This document shows positions 49,311-60,335 of a stretch of 64,000 nucleotides of DNA, piece by piece; the first letter of the stretch is position 1; each line of letters starts with the position of its first letter. Origin of the DNA: Motacilla alba alba (lineage: Eukaryota; Chordata; Aves; Passeriformes; Motacillidae); the NCBI RefSeq assembly GCF_015832195.1, contig NC_052046.1, positions 21,444,161 through 21,508,160 of the forward strand. Direction: 5' to 3'. Made by a program: the position numbers and the translations under genes. A model generated the notes under the pieces. The model saw only the letters and a list, made by a program, of their open reading frames with translations, made no database searches and had not been told where the DNA came from.

Positions 49311-50389
49311 ACCTAGAGGCTGTGGAGATAGAGCTGTGGAGAAAGACTGCTTTGAAAATAGCGAATAGTTGACATTTTTACAGTTAGAGCACATCACTTC
49401 AGTGGAAGTGATGGTCTATGTAGATCCAGCTATGGCTCTTCAATGTTTTATGTCTTACCACATTTTACTGAATGGGTAATAAGTGATTTTTTAAAGCTGT
49501 TTCTTTGACAATTAAAGTAGGCTTTCACTTCCTACTTCCATTGGGTTTGTTCAGTTTCTGTTGTGAAACAATTGAGTTCCACATTTCGTACAATAGTGAA
49601 ATACGACCATTTTGTGTTATGATCAAGTCTTATTTTATTTTTGCCCACAAAGATTTCTGGAAGGACAATTATATCTGTCTTGAACCATGTTTAGTAATTT
49701 CGTATATCTTAAGAACTTGTTCTCTAAAGCATAATTTTGACCTCTGCTTTCTTTTCTGTGTAGATGTTACTTTTGCCAAGTAAATTCCTTGGTTTCAGAT
49801 TAATTCCGTAAGCAGATTTCATTAGGGCATGTTTGTATACTTCTATACTAGATCAGATATGCTGTACTCTTCACCTAAAATATATTGACATAAAGGAGTT
49901 TATATCAAATAAAGGAATTGCCATAGAAACATTGTCACTGTTGCAAGAAACAGACTTGTGCTAGAAAGAAGATTAAAAGCTGTGTCAAAACCAGATCAAA
50001 ATACAGTTTTAATTTTCTGTCCATATTAATTTATTTGATGTCTTCAGTTTTAAAATGGTAATTCTAATTAATATACTTTCTTCGTCACTTAAGTTCGCTA
50101 GCTGCTGTCGGCATCCTGGAATATGGAGTAGTTTTACGTGGCATTTGCATTTGCTCTCCATGCATTTATGGACTTAGATGTCTTAACTTCTGTAATACTT
50201 CATTGTTGACCTACCCCATGATTATTTCTGACTAGAATATATAAATAATAACATACTTTACAGGTCTTTCCTACCACTGAGTAAACAGTTTCTTACTTGT
50301 GGAAATAAACCCGTTTTTCCAATAAATACGTTTTAATTTTGTTGAAGAAAGCAGCAGTAGAGAATTCAAGCCATAAATATCAATGGTGT

Positions 50390-51085
50390 CCCACCCTTAA
50401 GAGTAAGGGATCACCCAGGATTGGTAAATACTTGTGGTCGAAAGAAATTACAGAATTCAAATGACCCACAAAAACTCACTATGTTATATTTGTTAATTAC
50501 ACACTTGGCATAGAAATTGGTGTATTAGTCTCTGACCTGCTGTATAAGCACATGTCAGTGGGTTTTGTATAAAGGGGTGGGGTGAAAAGGAAAGAAAAAA
50601 AGAATAAAAAGGGGGGGTGAGGGGGGAGTAAGAGATCACTAGCCCTGATTCCAGCATTAATCCAGCTGCTGGGATATCTCAGGATCCTGGGTATGCCTAA
50701 GGCTTGGGGGGGCAGGAGGATACCATTTTATAGAGAAGCTGTTGCCACCCTGAAGGTGGGTTTCTCATTTTCTATGCAAATTAGTGATCACTCACAGACC
50801 AGTCTTTCAGGTCCTTGTGGAAATGGGTCAGAGGGCTTTGGGGGTCTTTGGCAGTCTTGACTCCCCCGCGTGCCTGCTTCTCCCCCTCATTTCTCTGTTT
50901 GTGCTGCACTGAGCTGTGCTCATCTCCAGGAGGTAGATCAAAGACCTTTGTCCCAGAAAAGTGCTGTCCTGCCTCCGTATGGCCCCTTGTGCAGTCACAT
51001 CTTGTTCTTTCTCACAGCATGTTATTGCCAGCAGTCCTTGGCTGGTGCCACAGCCACCCTGCTACTGGTGTTTGAGACAAACACA
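50390..51085. other. Unrecognised GC-richer segment, possibly LTR-derived
   Basis: The block begins near TGTCCCACCCTTAAGAG. On the + strand it has TATAAAGGGG near 50568 and AATAAA near 50602, then a G-rich run and a GC-rich half with two overlapping Cys-rich open frames of 82-86 codons. TGGTGT occurs near both ends (about 50384 and 51066). Composition and signals suggest a repeat, but I cannot name a family. Confidence 0.3.
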
Positions 51086-51622
51086 TTAGCCTTTATTGTC
51101 TGTGTATCTCATGGTTAGTTTCTTGTTCTGTTTTGTCTGAGAATTTGCTATTGCTGATAAGCCCTGCAAAAGCACTTGGATAACCTTTGAATTCTAAATC
51201 TAGTCACTATTCATTTCTTGGAGATGTCTTTCATTTTCTTCTTTTAGCCCCTGGATGATACATGAATCACAAAACCAAAACTACAAGTGTACCCATCTAA
51301 TTGATTTCATGTACTTTTTCAGAATCTGAAAGAGCTAGCACAGTTCAGTCTTCTCCTCCACATTACTTCTTATTCTTAGAGGAAATGGGAGACCCGTTCA
51401 TACAACACTGTAAATGTACATAAGGAACACTTGCTTTTCGGTGATGAATAAATAAAATTCACATTAATCTAGACATGTATCAACCAGTGAGCAGAAAAAG
51501 TTTTTTACACATCGCAGTAGAGTACCACTTTGTTCTTTGCAATCAAGTGAAAGTCAAAGTAGGGGCCAAAGTGTCTGTAGTTACTACAGTTATGCTGAGG
51601 TGAGTGTAGCTCACTGTTACCC

Positions 51623-51652
51623 TATTTGTTTATTTGTTTGTTTGTTTGTTTA
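51623..51652. repeat. TTTG tetranucleotide repeat
   Basis: Six to seven imperfect TTTG/TTTA units in tandem. Confidence 0.8.
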
Positions 51653-54116
51653 TTAATATTGAAAGTGATGGGATGGATAGAATTACCTGTTTAATGGAAG
51701 GTTGTGGGTTTAGAAGTGGTGCAAGTACCACATAAACTGATTATCACAACAAAATCAAAATGAAAATACCTTCTCCTTGGTTATTCTGTTGGAAAGAAGC
51801 TTTTGGTGTATCTTACTCTAGCACAGTAGGGTCAAATCTTGGCAGTTAGACAGTGCAATTGTGATGATTGTGTCTTCTCGGAGAGCAAGCCTTATAAAAG
51901 TGATAAACTGAGACAAGCTGTATATTTTTCAAACCTGCATTTCTGCTTCAGAAGAACATTTACATTTCCATAAGACACTACAATTGAACATACTAAAAAT
52001 ATTTTAACTTTTGTGTGATTTTTGGAGCATTAGTTGTAGAATGCCAGGAGAACTATTTTGTTTAAGAATTTTGTTGTAAGAATTTGGATTTGTACTGAAA
52101 TAAGAATTTAGATCACTAAAAAAATGTACTTTGTGCCTGTGATGGTCCTGATACAACTGAGAGTGGTTAGCGTTAGGAAGATCCTTTCTTCAGTCATATT
52201 GGATCTAAACTCTGTGGCACCTTATATGAGGAGAAGTTTGATATGAGTTATTTTCCCACTGATCTTCCCATAATCCCCTGAAACCAAAAAGATAGAGAAT
52301 GATTTTAGAGGAATAGCCACCTGTGATGCTATTGGGAAATTCTCCTGTGCTACAGTATCTTTTATTTTACAGAACATGGCTGTGGGATAACAGGTTAACT
52401 GCAACTAACTGCTGAAGTGCGGGATAGGAAAGAACTTACCTGTGCTGTGTGCTGAATTATGCATGGTAATATACTAAAGCAGAATTTCATGCATGAGTTA
52501 CTGTAACTCAGCAAGTTACTACGTATCCGAAGAGCTGTGGTAAACTCTCAGTGTGCATGCCTCTTAGCCCGCAGCAAAGCAAGGTAGCACAGTCTTGCAA
52601 ACTTTAGCTTGTTCTGATGTGGTGCAGCTTTCCCATGTAGACCAGTCCTTCTTAGCCATTTCTGCTAGTGGGTTTTATTTTTTTTTTGCTTTTAGGAGAT
52701 GACTTCATGAGATCTAGTGTGATAAGAGAACTTTTCTTTTGCTTCTAAGAGTTAGGCTATTAGCTTTGACTGCACAAGTTGCCAGGAGATTAAAAAGACT
52801 TCATAGCTTCTGTGCTTACTAGTCTGGTTATTATCTGCTGACCTTAGCAGTGCAGGGGCAATATTTGTACAGTACAAAAGTTTATTGATTTCCTTCACTG
52901 GAAATGATGTAACAAAGAAACTCTTTACCGTGTTTGCCTCCATTAAAAGAGCACCCAGGAAGAGGCCTTGGTGTTCAATATGAGAAGTCAGATAAGCAGT
53001 AATGGGCACATGTAAATTGTAATTTTATTGAGAAATGCAGCTGGAGACTGAAGAGCTCCAGAAAGATACCCAAGTTTTTCAACTTCTTCCTTTCTGCAGG
53101 TAAAATACAGGGAATGTCTGCATGGTACTAAGCAGCTTTGTGCAGTCATACAAGAATATTTACAAATCAGCTGACTTGGAAACTGGTTTTGGTACCTGTA
53201 TCTGTACAGTAGAACACTTCTGTGTGTTTGTTAGTCCACGTTAGCAAGGCTGGTTGTTAATGATTCGAACTATGTATGTGTTCTTTAAAAAGGGTTACCA
53301 GATCCAGGTTCGCAGAAAAGTTCAAAGTTCTACCTCCAAGTGTCTTAACGTGGCTAGAGCTGCATAAAAACCCTTAAAATACATAGTATGGTCATTTGGA
53401 CTGCTTATGTAATGCAGCTCTGTACATGAAATGTTGCAAGGGTGGTTATCGTGGTAGCACTGCCATCTTGATACCTGTCCATATCTTCCAGTTTTATGCT
53501 AAACGTATGGTTTTATTGTAATTCTGTTCACTTTTTGTTGGCCATATAGCTGGTCGTGATACATGTATTGAGTTTTCTCACTCTGTTTTCAGTGTATGGT
53601 TTTTTATAAGATATTAGCGTATTAATTTTTTCAGAAAAATTTTAGATAGTATTGAATTTTATTTTTAACAGCATTAGTAATGTCTTAAATGTGGATAATG
53701 AAGTACCTTTATTAGGAAGATTTACAATTGGCGCTGTGACAATAAGTTGTACTTTACAGTTACCATACTTACCCCGTCCTGTTCCACTAATTAATTTTCA
53801 GCAGACTCCATTTTAGCTATTCTTATGTGTCATTGACATCAGATGTCACCTTTGCCTTAGGAAATTTAAATTTTTGAAATGCAGTGTGTCTTCTGGAAGT
53901 GAAGTGGTTCTTTTTTTTAATATTTACTCTATATTTAGCTCATGGGTTTGAGAGTAATTATTTTCTTCTTTAAATTGGTAGTCAGGCATGAGAAATGGTA
54001 ACTATAATTTTTACATGAATAATTACATTATTCATTATTTGTGAGCACCAAATATGGTCTTGAAAATGGTCTTTTTTCACTCTGATGGAAGCTTGTGTTT
54101 TCTTGTTGTCTCTCAG

Positions 54117-54274
54117 TCATCCTGCTCATCCCAAGAGAAGCTACACCAGTTACCATACCAGCCAACACCTGATGAACTACATTTTTTGTCTAAACATTTC
54201 TGTACCACTGAAAGCATTGCCAGTGATAACAGGTGCAGGACGACTGCAATGCGCCCTCGGTCCCGAAGTCTCAG
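54117..54274 (+). CDS. MAST4: MAST4 coding exon 5
   Basis: The acceptor is TTGTCTCTCAG and the donor CTCAG|GTGAG. It encodes residues 111-162 and two bases of Ser163. It starts [12 protein letters not shown] and includes [17 protein letters not shown], which points to MAST4 rather than MAST1-3. It ends R-P-R-S-R-S-L, a basophilic (RxRxxS) site cluster just before the DUF1908 helical region. No stop occurs in frame. Confidence 0.96.
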
Positions 54275-55527
54275 GTGAGTTTGTGTATCTGAAACAGGGG
54301 CTGGATCTAAATTCACATATTGTGGGTAGCATCATGGTTTTTTTACATTGGGGATGCATACTGGTTTTGAAATGGCTGAAATACATATGTAACTGAGTCT
54401 GAATGAAGAATAGTCCTTTAAATACTTGCTCTGGTTTTGGTCATGACTTAGTTCAGACTTCAGTGGTAAATATCGTTAAGATAGGTCTTAATGTGAAGGC
54501 AACTAACCCGCAGAGACTGTCTGGATAACCTAGTCGTTAATGATGTAATTGTAGTATTCCCATTCTGAATCTCTGTACCTGCTCTGTTCTCAGTAGTAGC
54601 CTGTGAATGTCTGTAACAGGCTGCCTGTATCGGTTTAAGGACTCACTGTTGTGTTATCCATGACAAAGTTTAGTGTTCAGTTTTGATCTTTAGGAATACC
54701 AGTAGCCAGATTTAGATTCACAGAATGATTTAAGTTGGAAGGGACCTTAAGGATCATCTCACTTCAACCCCCCCTGCTGTGAGCAGGGACATTTCCACTA
54801 CACCAGACCTTCTAGACAGATTGAATGGGCCAGAATCACCAACACCAGGAAATCTATATGGGGATTTTTTTAAAGCGCTTTGTAGTGGACAGCAAAAAGT
54901 AATTTTGTAGGTTTTTGAGGTCTGTGATCATTCACCTTTTATGAATTTTTTTCCTCAAAGTCTTGTGCTTTTTTTTACAGGCACAGTGCTCCAGCTTTGT
55001 TCGACATGTGCTTATATATGGTGTTATTTGTAGGAAGTTACTGCCTTTATCTGCTGGTCAGATTGAAAATAGATTGTTTTGATATATTTTTTCAAATTAT
55101 CCATTTAGAAAAACAAAACTCAAACTCATTTTTTACTTTTTCACTTGCAGCTACCAGAGTTCTTGGTTAGATCTTGCTATTTTGATTGTATGTAATCTTC
55201 AAAGGTACAGGTATAAGACCAGTTAAAAAGATCTCTGTTGCCCTTCTGAAGAAAAGATAATGTTCACAGGCTTCATCTGCCTTGAAATACAGGTACAAAC
55301 TAGGAGAATAATATGGTTAGCAGTTAGATGTCAAGTACATTAAAATAATCATGAGGACTTGAACAGAAATAGCAGAAAGGAACTTAAGTGTACTGTTGAT
55401 TGCAGACTGTACCTTTCCAGTGAAGTCTGTGCTGACTTTTTGTTGCAAGTAAATAATTCAAAAATATAAGAACTAACTGTAGTTCATGATGGGACAAGTA
55501 TAAAGGGACAATTTGCTTTGCTTGCAG
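54275..55527 (+). other. MAST4: MAST4 intron 5 (about 1.25 kb)
   Basis: This GT-AG phase-2 intron contains a minus-strand CR1 tail at 54713-54840; otherwise it is AT-rich with no recognised feature. Confidence 0.85.
54713..54840 (-). mobile_element. Truncated CR1 LINE tail, minus strand
   Basis: The sequence begins ATTCACAGAATGATTTAAGT followed by GGAAGGGACCTTAAGGATCATC and CAACCCCCCCTGCTGTGAGC. This is the reverse complement of the CR1 3' terminus, including the terminal ATTCT-type repeat. Only about 130 bp remain, typical of 5'-truncated CR1 copies. The inner limit is approximate. Confidence 0.85.
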
Positions 55528-55603
55528 CCCTGGACGTTCTCCTGCTTGCTGTGACAATGAAATAATTATGATGAACCATGTCTACAAAGAAAGGTTCCCA
55601 AAG
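55528..55603 (+). CDS. MAST4: MAST4 coding exon 6
   Basis: The acceptor is GCTTGCAG and the donor CCAAAG|GTAAAG. It completes Ser163 and encodes residues 164-188: [25 protein letters not shown]. With the end of exon 5 this gives R-S-L-S-P-G-R-S-P, the conserved entry to DUF1908. [12 protein letters not shown] is nearly invariant in MAST kinases. It leaves in phase 0. Confidence 0.96.
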
Positions 55604-57045
55604 GTAAAGACTTATATTTAAGATACCCAGTATCTAAATTGGTAGGCGACACAGATTTTAAATAAGTGGTGCTTTTGTTACGGGAAGTATTGATCCAGGC
55701 CTGTAACAGCTTCCATAAAGCATCACTGATCTCTTACTGCAATGATAAAATCACAATAAAGAAAACTCTGGCTGAGAACTGGACATTCATTTGGTAACAC
55801 TGCCAAACTGGTTTTGAAATTAATCATGCTGGTAAAATATTCTGCTGATTGGAATCTGATGATACATTGGATTTCAATAGGTAGTGTACTTGGAGCAAAT
55901 GCATATACTGCATTAGTAAATCGAAACCAGTTTCCAGTGCTAAGTTTTGAGAAGCATCTGCTGCGATATACCAGCAGATTCCTTTGGTTAGTCCATTTCT
56001 TCATTTTCCCAAACACTTGCTATATACTTTACATGCATGTATATGCATTATATGCACTGATCTAATGCACTTAATGAAATCAGCACACAGATGTGGGGAT
56101 CTGACTATGAGATAGAAGGATGTTTTGCTTTCCTATCCAGAGATCTTGAGACACAGATGAGTTTCTAGGTGCAGATGTGTGTGCACAGCGTGAAGCACTA
56201 TACTCTCAATTGCTCCTAGGATTTTAGTTACCCGTGGAAAATAAAACAAGGTACTGTTTCTAAAATATGAGTTTAAAAGGGAGAAACTTCTTTGCATTTC
56301 TTCATGTAAATATAAAGAAAGCTTTGTCAGGATTTGCAGAGTAATCAAGCAACAATATGAAGTGTGAGGAACTCACTCATCTTACTGTTTGAGATATGAA
56401 CTAAGGTGTGTGGGATTACTGTTTAATAATAATAATAATAATTATGATATCTTCAAGGGGGTTCTTTTTTAGCATCTGCAGTTCTCTGAAAACCAGACAG
56501 TTGGTTCTGTAAAACAAATGCATCTGGGAACCTGCAGACACGTTTGGCAGGACCTGTGAGCCTGTAGTGCTTTTAATTAGTCAAATGAGCCTCAGTCAAC
56601 TCAGCTCAGTGAAATATTTTTGTGGAATAACCTTTGTGAAAGTAGTGACTACATTCTGCTGACTAGTATCTGCAGTTTTAGCAGAGAAAAGTAGAACCCC
56701 AATGAGTTCTCTTTTTTATATATTTCCCCTTTGGCTTTGACTTAAAAGCTTTGTAGTTCTATCAGTGATTATCACAAGATTAGTGTGCAGTTAATCACCA
56801 TTGGCAGACAAAGTGGGGAACTGCATAGTAGAACAACAAGGCTGTTGCTTTTCTGTACTGGTAATGTGGGGAAATGTCATCTGTCACTTTGCCTTTGTGT
56901 ACTTGCCTTTTGGCTTGTCATTTCATGCATTCCAGCTAGGTAAATTCTTAGGCAGTACAGAAATATTCTAGAGTCAGAAAGAACTTCAAGGCTGTTAGTT
57001 TCATGTAGAGCTGATTTAATGTGTTGAACTACTACTTTTCTATAG
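55604..57045 (+). other. MAST4: MAST4 intron 6 (about 1.4 kb)
   Basis: This GT-AG phase-0 intron carries an AAT trinucleotide repeat at about 56423-56443. No mobile element or other gene is recognised. Confidence 0.85.
56423..56443. repeat. AAT trinucleotide repeat
   Basis: About six to seven AAT units. Confidence 0.8.
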
Positions 57046-57255
57046 GCTACGGCTCAGATGGAAGAGAGGCTTCAGGATATTATAACAAATCATTCTCCAG
57101 AGAACACCCTTCCTCTGGCAGATGGAGTGCTCAGTTTTACCCACCATCAGATCACAGAACTGGCTCGAGATTGTTTGGATAAATCTCACCAGGGCCTCAT
57201 CACATCACGATACTTCCTTGAATTACAGCAGAAATTAGACAAATTGCTACAGGAG
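57046..57255 (+). CDS. MAST4: MAST4 coding exon 7 (DUF1908)
   Basis: The acceptor is TTTTCTATAG and the donor CAGGAG|GTATGA. It encodes residues 189-258 in phase 0 at both ends (70 codons). It starts A-T-A-Q-M-E-E-R-L and contains [37 protein letters not shown] and K-L-D-K-L-L-Q-E. This is the helical core of the MAST-specific DUF1908 domain that precedes the kinase domain. [10 protein letters not shown] agrees with MAST4 rather than MAST1 or MAST2, which differ there as I recall. The exon length of 210 bp is intact. Confidence 0.97.
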
Positions 57256-60233
57256 GTATGATCTGTGAGACAGCTGTGTGTTTGCTTGAAAAATTGTTTG
57301 AATCTGTTAGCCTTAGAGTTTTCTTGAATATTGTTTTGAATTATGACTGTTTACTCAAGTAATTGTCAAAGTGGTATTTGTAAGATGCTTTAGTCTACAT
57401 AATGACTCCTACAAAAACTGTAGGGCACCCTGGCATATTGGTCTGAATAGACGATTTGTAAAGATTCTAGAAACAACAGGATTATGTCCTGCAGTGCAAG
57501 TTGTAGATTGCTTACAGAAGTGTGTGCATAAGGCCCAGACATTTCATTTACTTTAAATAAATGAGGTATCATACACACTTATCTTTTGTCAACCCTGCTG
57601 TGTTGAGAAAGCAGACAGCAACCTTTAGCTTTCCATTAGTGAGAGATTATTTATTATTTAATTATTTGTAACATTCCTCTCATAGATGAAATGTTGACTA
57701 ACAGCAAAAATGTCCTTTCTAAATGTGTTGAAACTTGCACAGAATAATCAGCTAAATTAATTAAGAAGAACTTGAAACTATGCAAATATACTGTTACATA
57801 AGTTTCTGTAGTTTATTAATGTATAATTTTCAAAAGAATGAGTGCAGCATGTAATGTACTCATTTATTGTGGGATTTGATAGTATGTTATGAGTCAAAAT
57901 TAATGTGGTGGAGCAGCAGATTTGAAATTAATTCAAAATTCTTTCCAGCTGATATCTTAAGATTCTGTGCCTGTCTTAATTGGTCTTTTGGTTTCTTTTG
58001 AAAACACAAGCAGTTTTAGTTGAGTTTTCATGGGGTTTTTTGATTTTTTTTCGGGTTGGTTGTTTTTTTGTTTGTTTGTTTTGTTTTGTTTTGTTGTTTT
58101 TTGTTTTTCCTATGCTACCTTTTTGTTAATTTCTATTCAGTAAGTAGGATTTCTGAAACTACTGTTTTTTGAACTTTTTCTCTTCATACAGCAAAACAAA
58201 ATTTAAGACATCAGTAAATTTATTCTGGATTGTTGAAATCCTATTCTTTAAACATTGAAAATACTTGAAGTTTGCTTACTAGTGAAGAGGAAGTTTTGAA
58301 CCAGTAGCCTTCTTATTAAATGATCATTGTTCTGCCGTGCCAAAGTGCGGGCAGAATTGGCCAGTTGATAACGTCAGAATACCAGAAAACATGTCTAAGC
58401 CAGGATTTGCTAAACCACTGTTAACATTGTTGACAATATATGCCTTAAAATGGCTACCCATTAAGTAGAGTTTGGAATAAGTGTTCACTAACACCTCTCC
58501 CAAAATCTGCTAAAAAAACATGCCACCACATTATTCTTCAACCTGCATATAAAGCAAAAAAATCACCAAGCCACTCATTTTGTCATATTCTATGATGTTA
58601 ATTCTTTATTATGAAAAAGATTCCTGTTCTGCAAAGTCATACCTTAAAAAATTCAGACTTTTTTTGAGTCCACTACTTGCTTTTTGTTAATACCATGATA
58701 TGACAGTATGAAAACATTTTCTTTGCACAACTTTGTTATGGGCACTTAGTCGTACTTTGGTTTCATGTGATTCATTTGTTGTTAATTCCCAGCTGCAGTC
58801 TTCAATAGAAAGCTGCATTTCCTGCTGCTGCTTGGCACTGTGCAGTTACTTTAACTAAGGGAAGACTCCTTTGAGGTCAAAGCAGCTTGGTTTACCCTAA
58901 ACTTGTAGAATTTTAAGGTCAAATGGACCTGAATGCTTTCCTGCTTCATCCTCCTTAAATGTAATATGTATTGCATCTTTTGTTCACTTAGGCATCTGAG
59001 TGTTCATAAAACTCTACAAATGTGCTTTCAATTTGTTGGTGGTTAAAATAGGCAGGTTTTCTTTACAAAAGAGTTTTATTTGGGTTAAGTTGGTAATGTT
59101 CAGAATTATGCTTCTGTCCAGTTAAGATACTTCTGAAACCTGTTGCAGATGACTAGATGATATTTGTACAGTTTTCCTTTTTTAAACTCTACAAATTAAT
59201 TCCTCTCATATATTTGGTGATTTTTAAAATTGTGGTTTTGACATTAAGAGCAATATGCATAGCTTCCTATTTTCATAGTTTTTTTCAAAATGCAGTGTGT
59301 TATTGGAAAAGTACTTAATAAGTGTTAGTTTCTTAATTTTCTTTGTGATTTTGAATAAGCAAGAGATGCTGAGAAACTTAAGTCTCTGAGTTCTACTGTT
59401 CAGAGCAAGGAAATGCTTTGATATTTAAGGCAAAGGCTACATTCTAATTTAAGGCAAAGTACCTTCTAATCAGAAGGAGAATTATACAGTTGCTTTGCGT
59501 TCACTAGCATCCTTAAATAATGTAATTTGTTCTTAGAGGGGAACATTTAAAAGAAACTTGAAATGCAGCTCAGACCATTGTGCAGATGTTGTCAAATCTT
59601 CTACAAGTACATTTTCTGTCTGTATTCTTCTATAGCACTTCCCCCTCTCTTTTGTAATCTTTATAGAACTCATATTTTCATTGTCATCCTTTCTACATGT
59701 ACCTTTAGATGAAATCTCTCTGCAAGTGAAGGCTTTTTATATGTATATATGCATATAAATTGTCATTTTCTTAGGACTGACCAAAAGACAATATGAATTT
59801 GGCATGGATGCTGCTTATATCTATTACTATTGTTTGTGTTAGTTTTCATTTTGGCCTAACATTGTTAACAAATTGAGGCACAACCCGCATATCTAGATCG
59901 CTGTTTAATCTGTATTGATACATTGTATCCATTTGCAAAACTGGTGGTAACAATTCTGTGTAAGCTAAAGAAACGAGAAAAAAAAAGAAGTAGGTGTTTG
60001 TCTGTTGTGGGTACTTTTGTTGTTACAGTGTTAGAGTTTTAAAGCTGGGATTATTTGCACAGAAGTTACAATGTTGCTCAGATCTTTGTTATCTCTGCTG
60101 GCATCTTGAAATTGATGGGTGGTTTGTGTCAAGTACATGCTTCAAACCCTATAGATGTCTTAAATACCACGGCTTTCCTAAGCAATGTATTGAATGTGAT
60201 TTGATTCAATATGACTTTATTTTTATCTTTCAG
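57256..60233 (+). other. MAST4: MAST4 intron 7 (about 3.0 kb)
   Basis: This GT-AG phase-0 intron contains a T/G-rich tract with TTTTG units at about 58030-58110. It is otherwise AT-rich without a recognised element. Confidence 0.85.
58030..58110. repeat. T/G-rich tract with TTTTG units
   Basis: Runs of T6-T8 alternate with GTTT and TTTTG units on the + strand; simple low-complexity sequence. Confidence 0.8.
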
Positions 60234-60335
60234 GCGCAAGAGCGATCAGAGAGTGGAGAAATGGCATTCATTAAACAACTTGTTCGCAAAATCTTGATAG
60301 TTATTGCTCGCCCTGCTCGCTTACTGGAATGCCTG
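60234..60335 (+). CDS. MAST4: MAST4 coding exon 8 (DUF1908, continues beyond window)
   Basis: The acceptor is TTATCTTTCAG and the donor GCCTG|GTAAGG. It encodes residues 259-292: [23 protein letters not shown] then [11 protein letters not shown]. This continues DUF1908; R-P-A-R-L-L-E-C-L is shared by all MAST proteins. The next expected segment (E-F-x-P-E-E-F-Y, then the kinase domain) is not found up to 64000, so the gene runs off the right edge inside an intron. This is the last coding exon visible. Confidence 0.97.
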
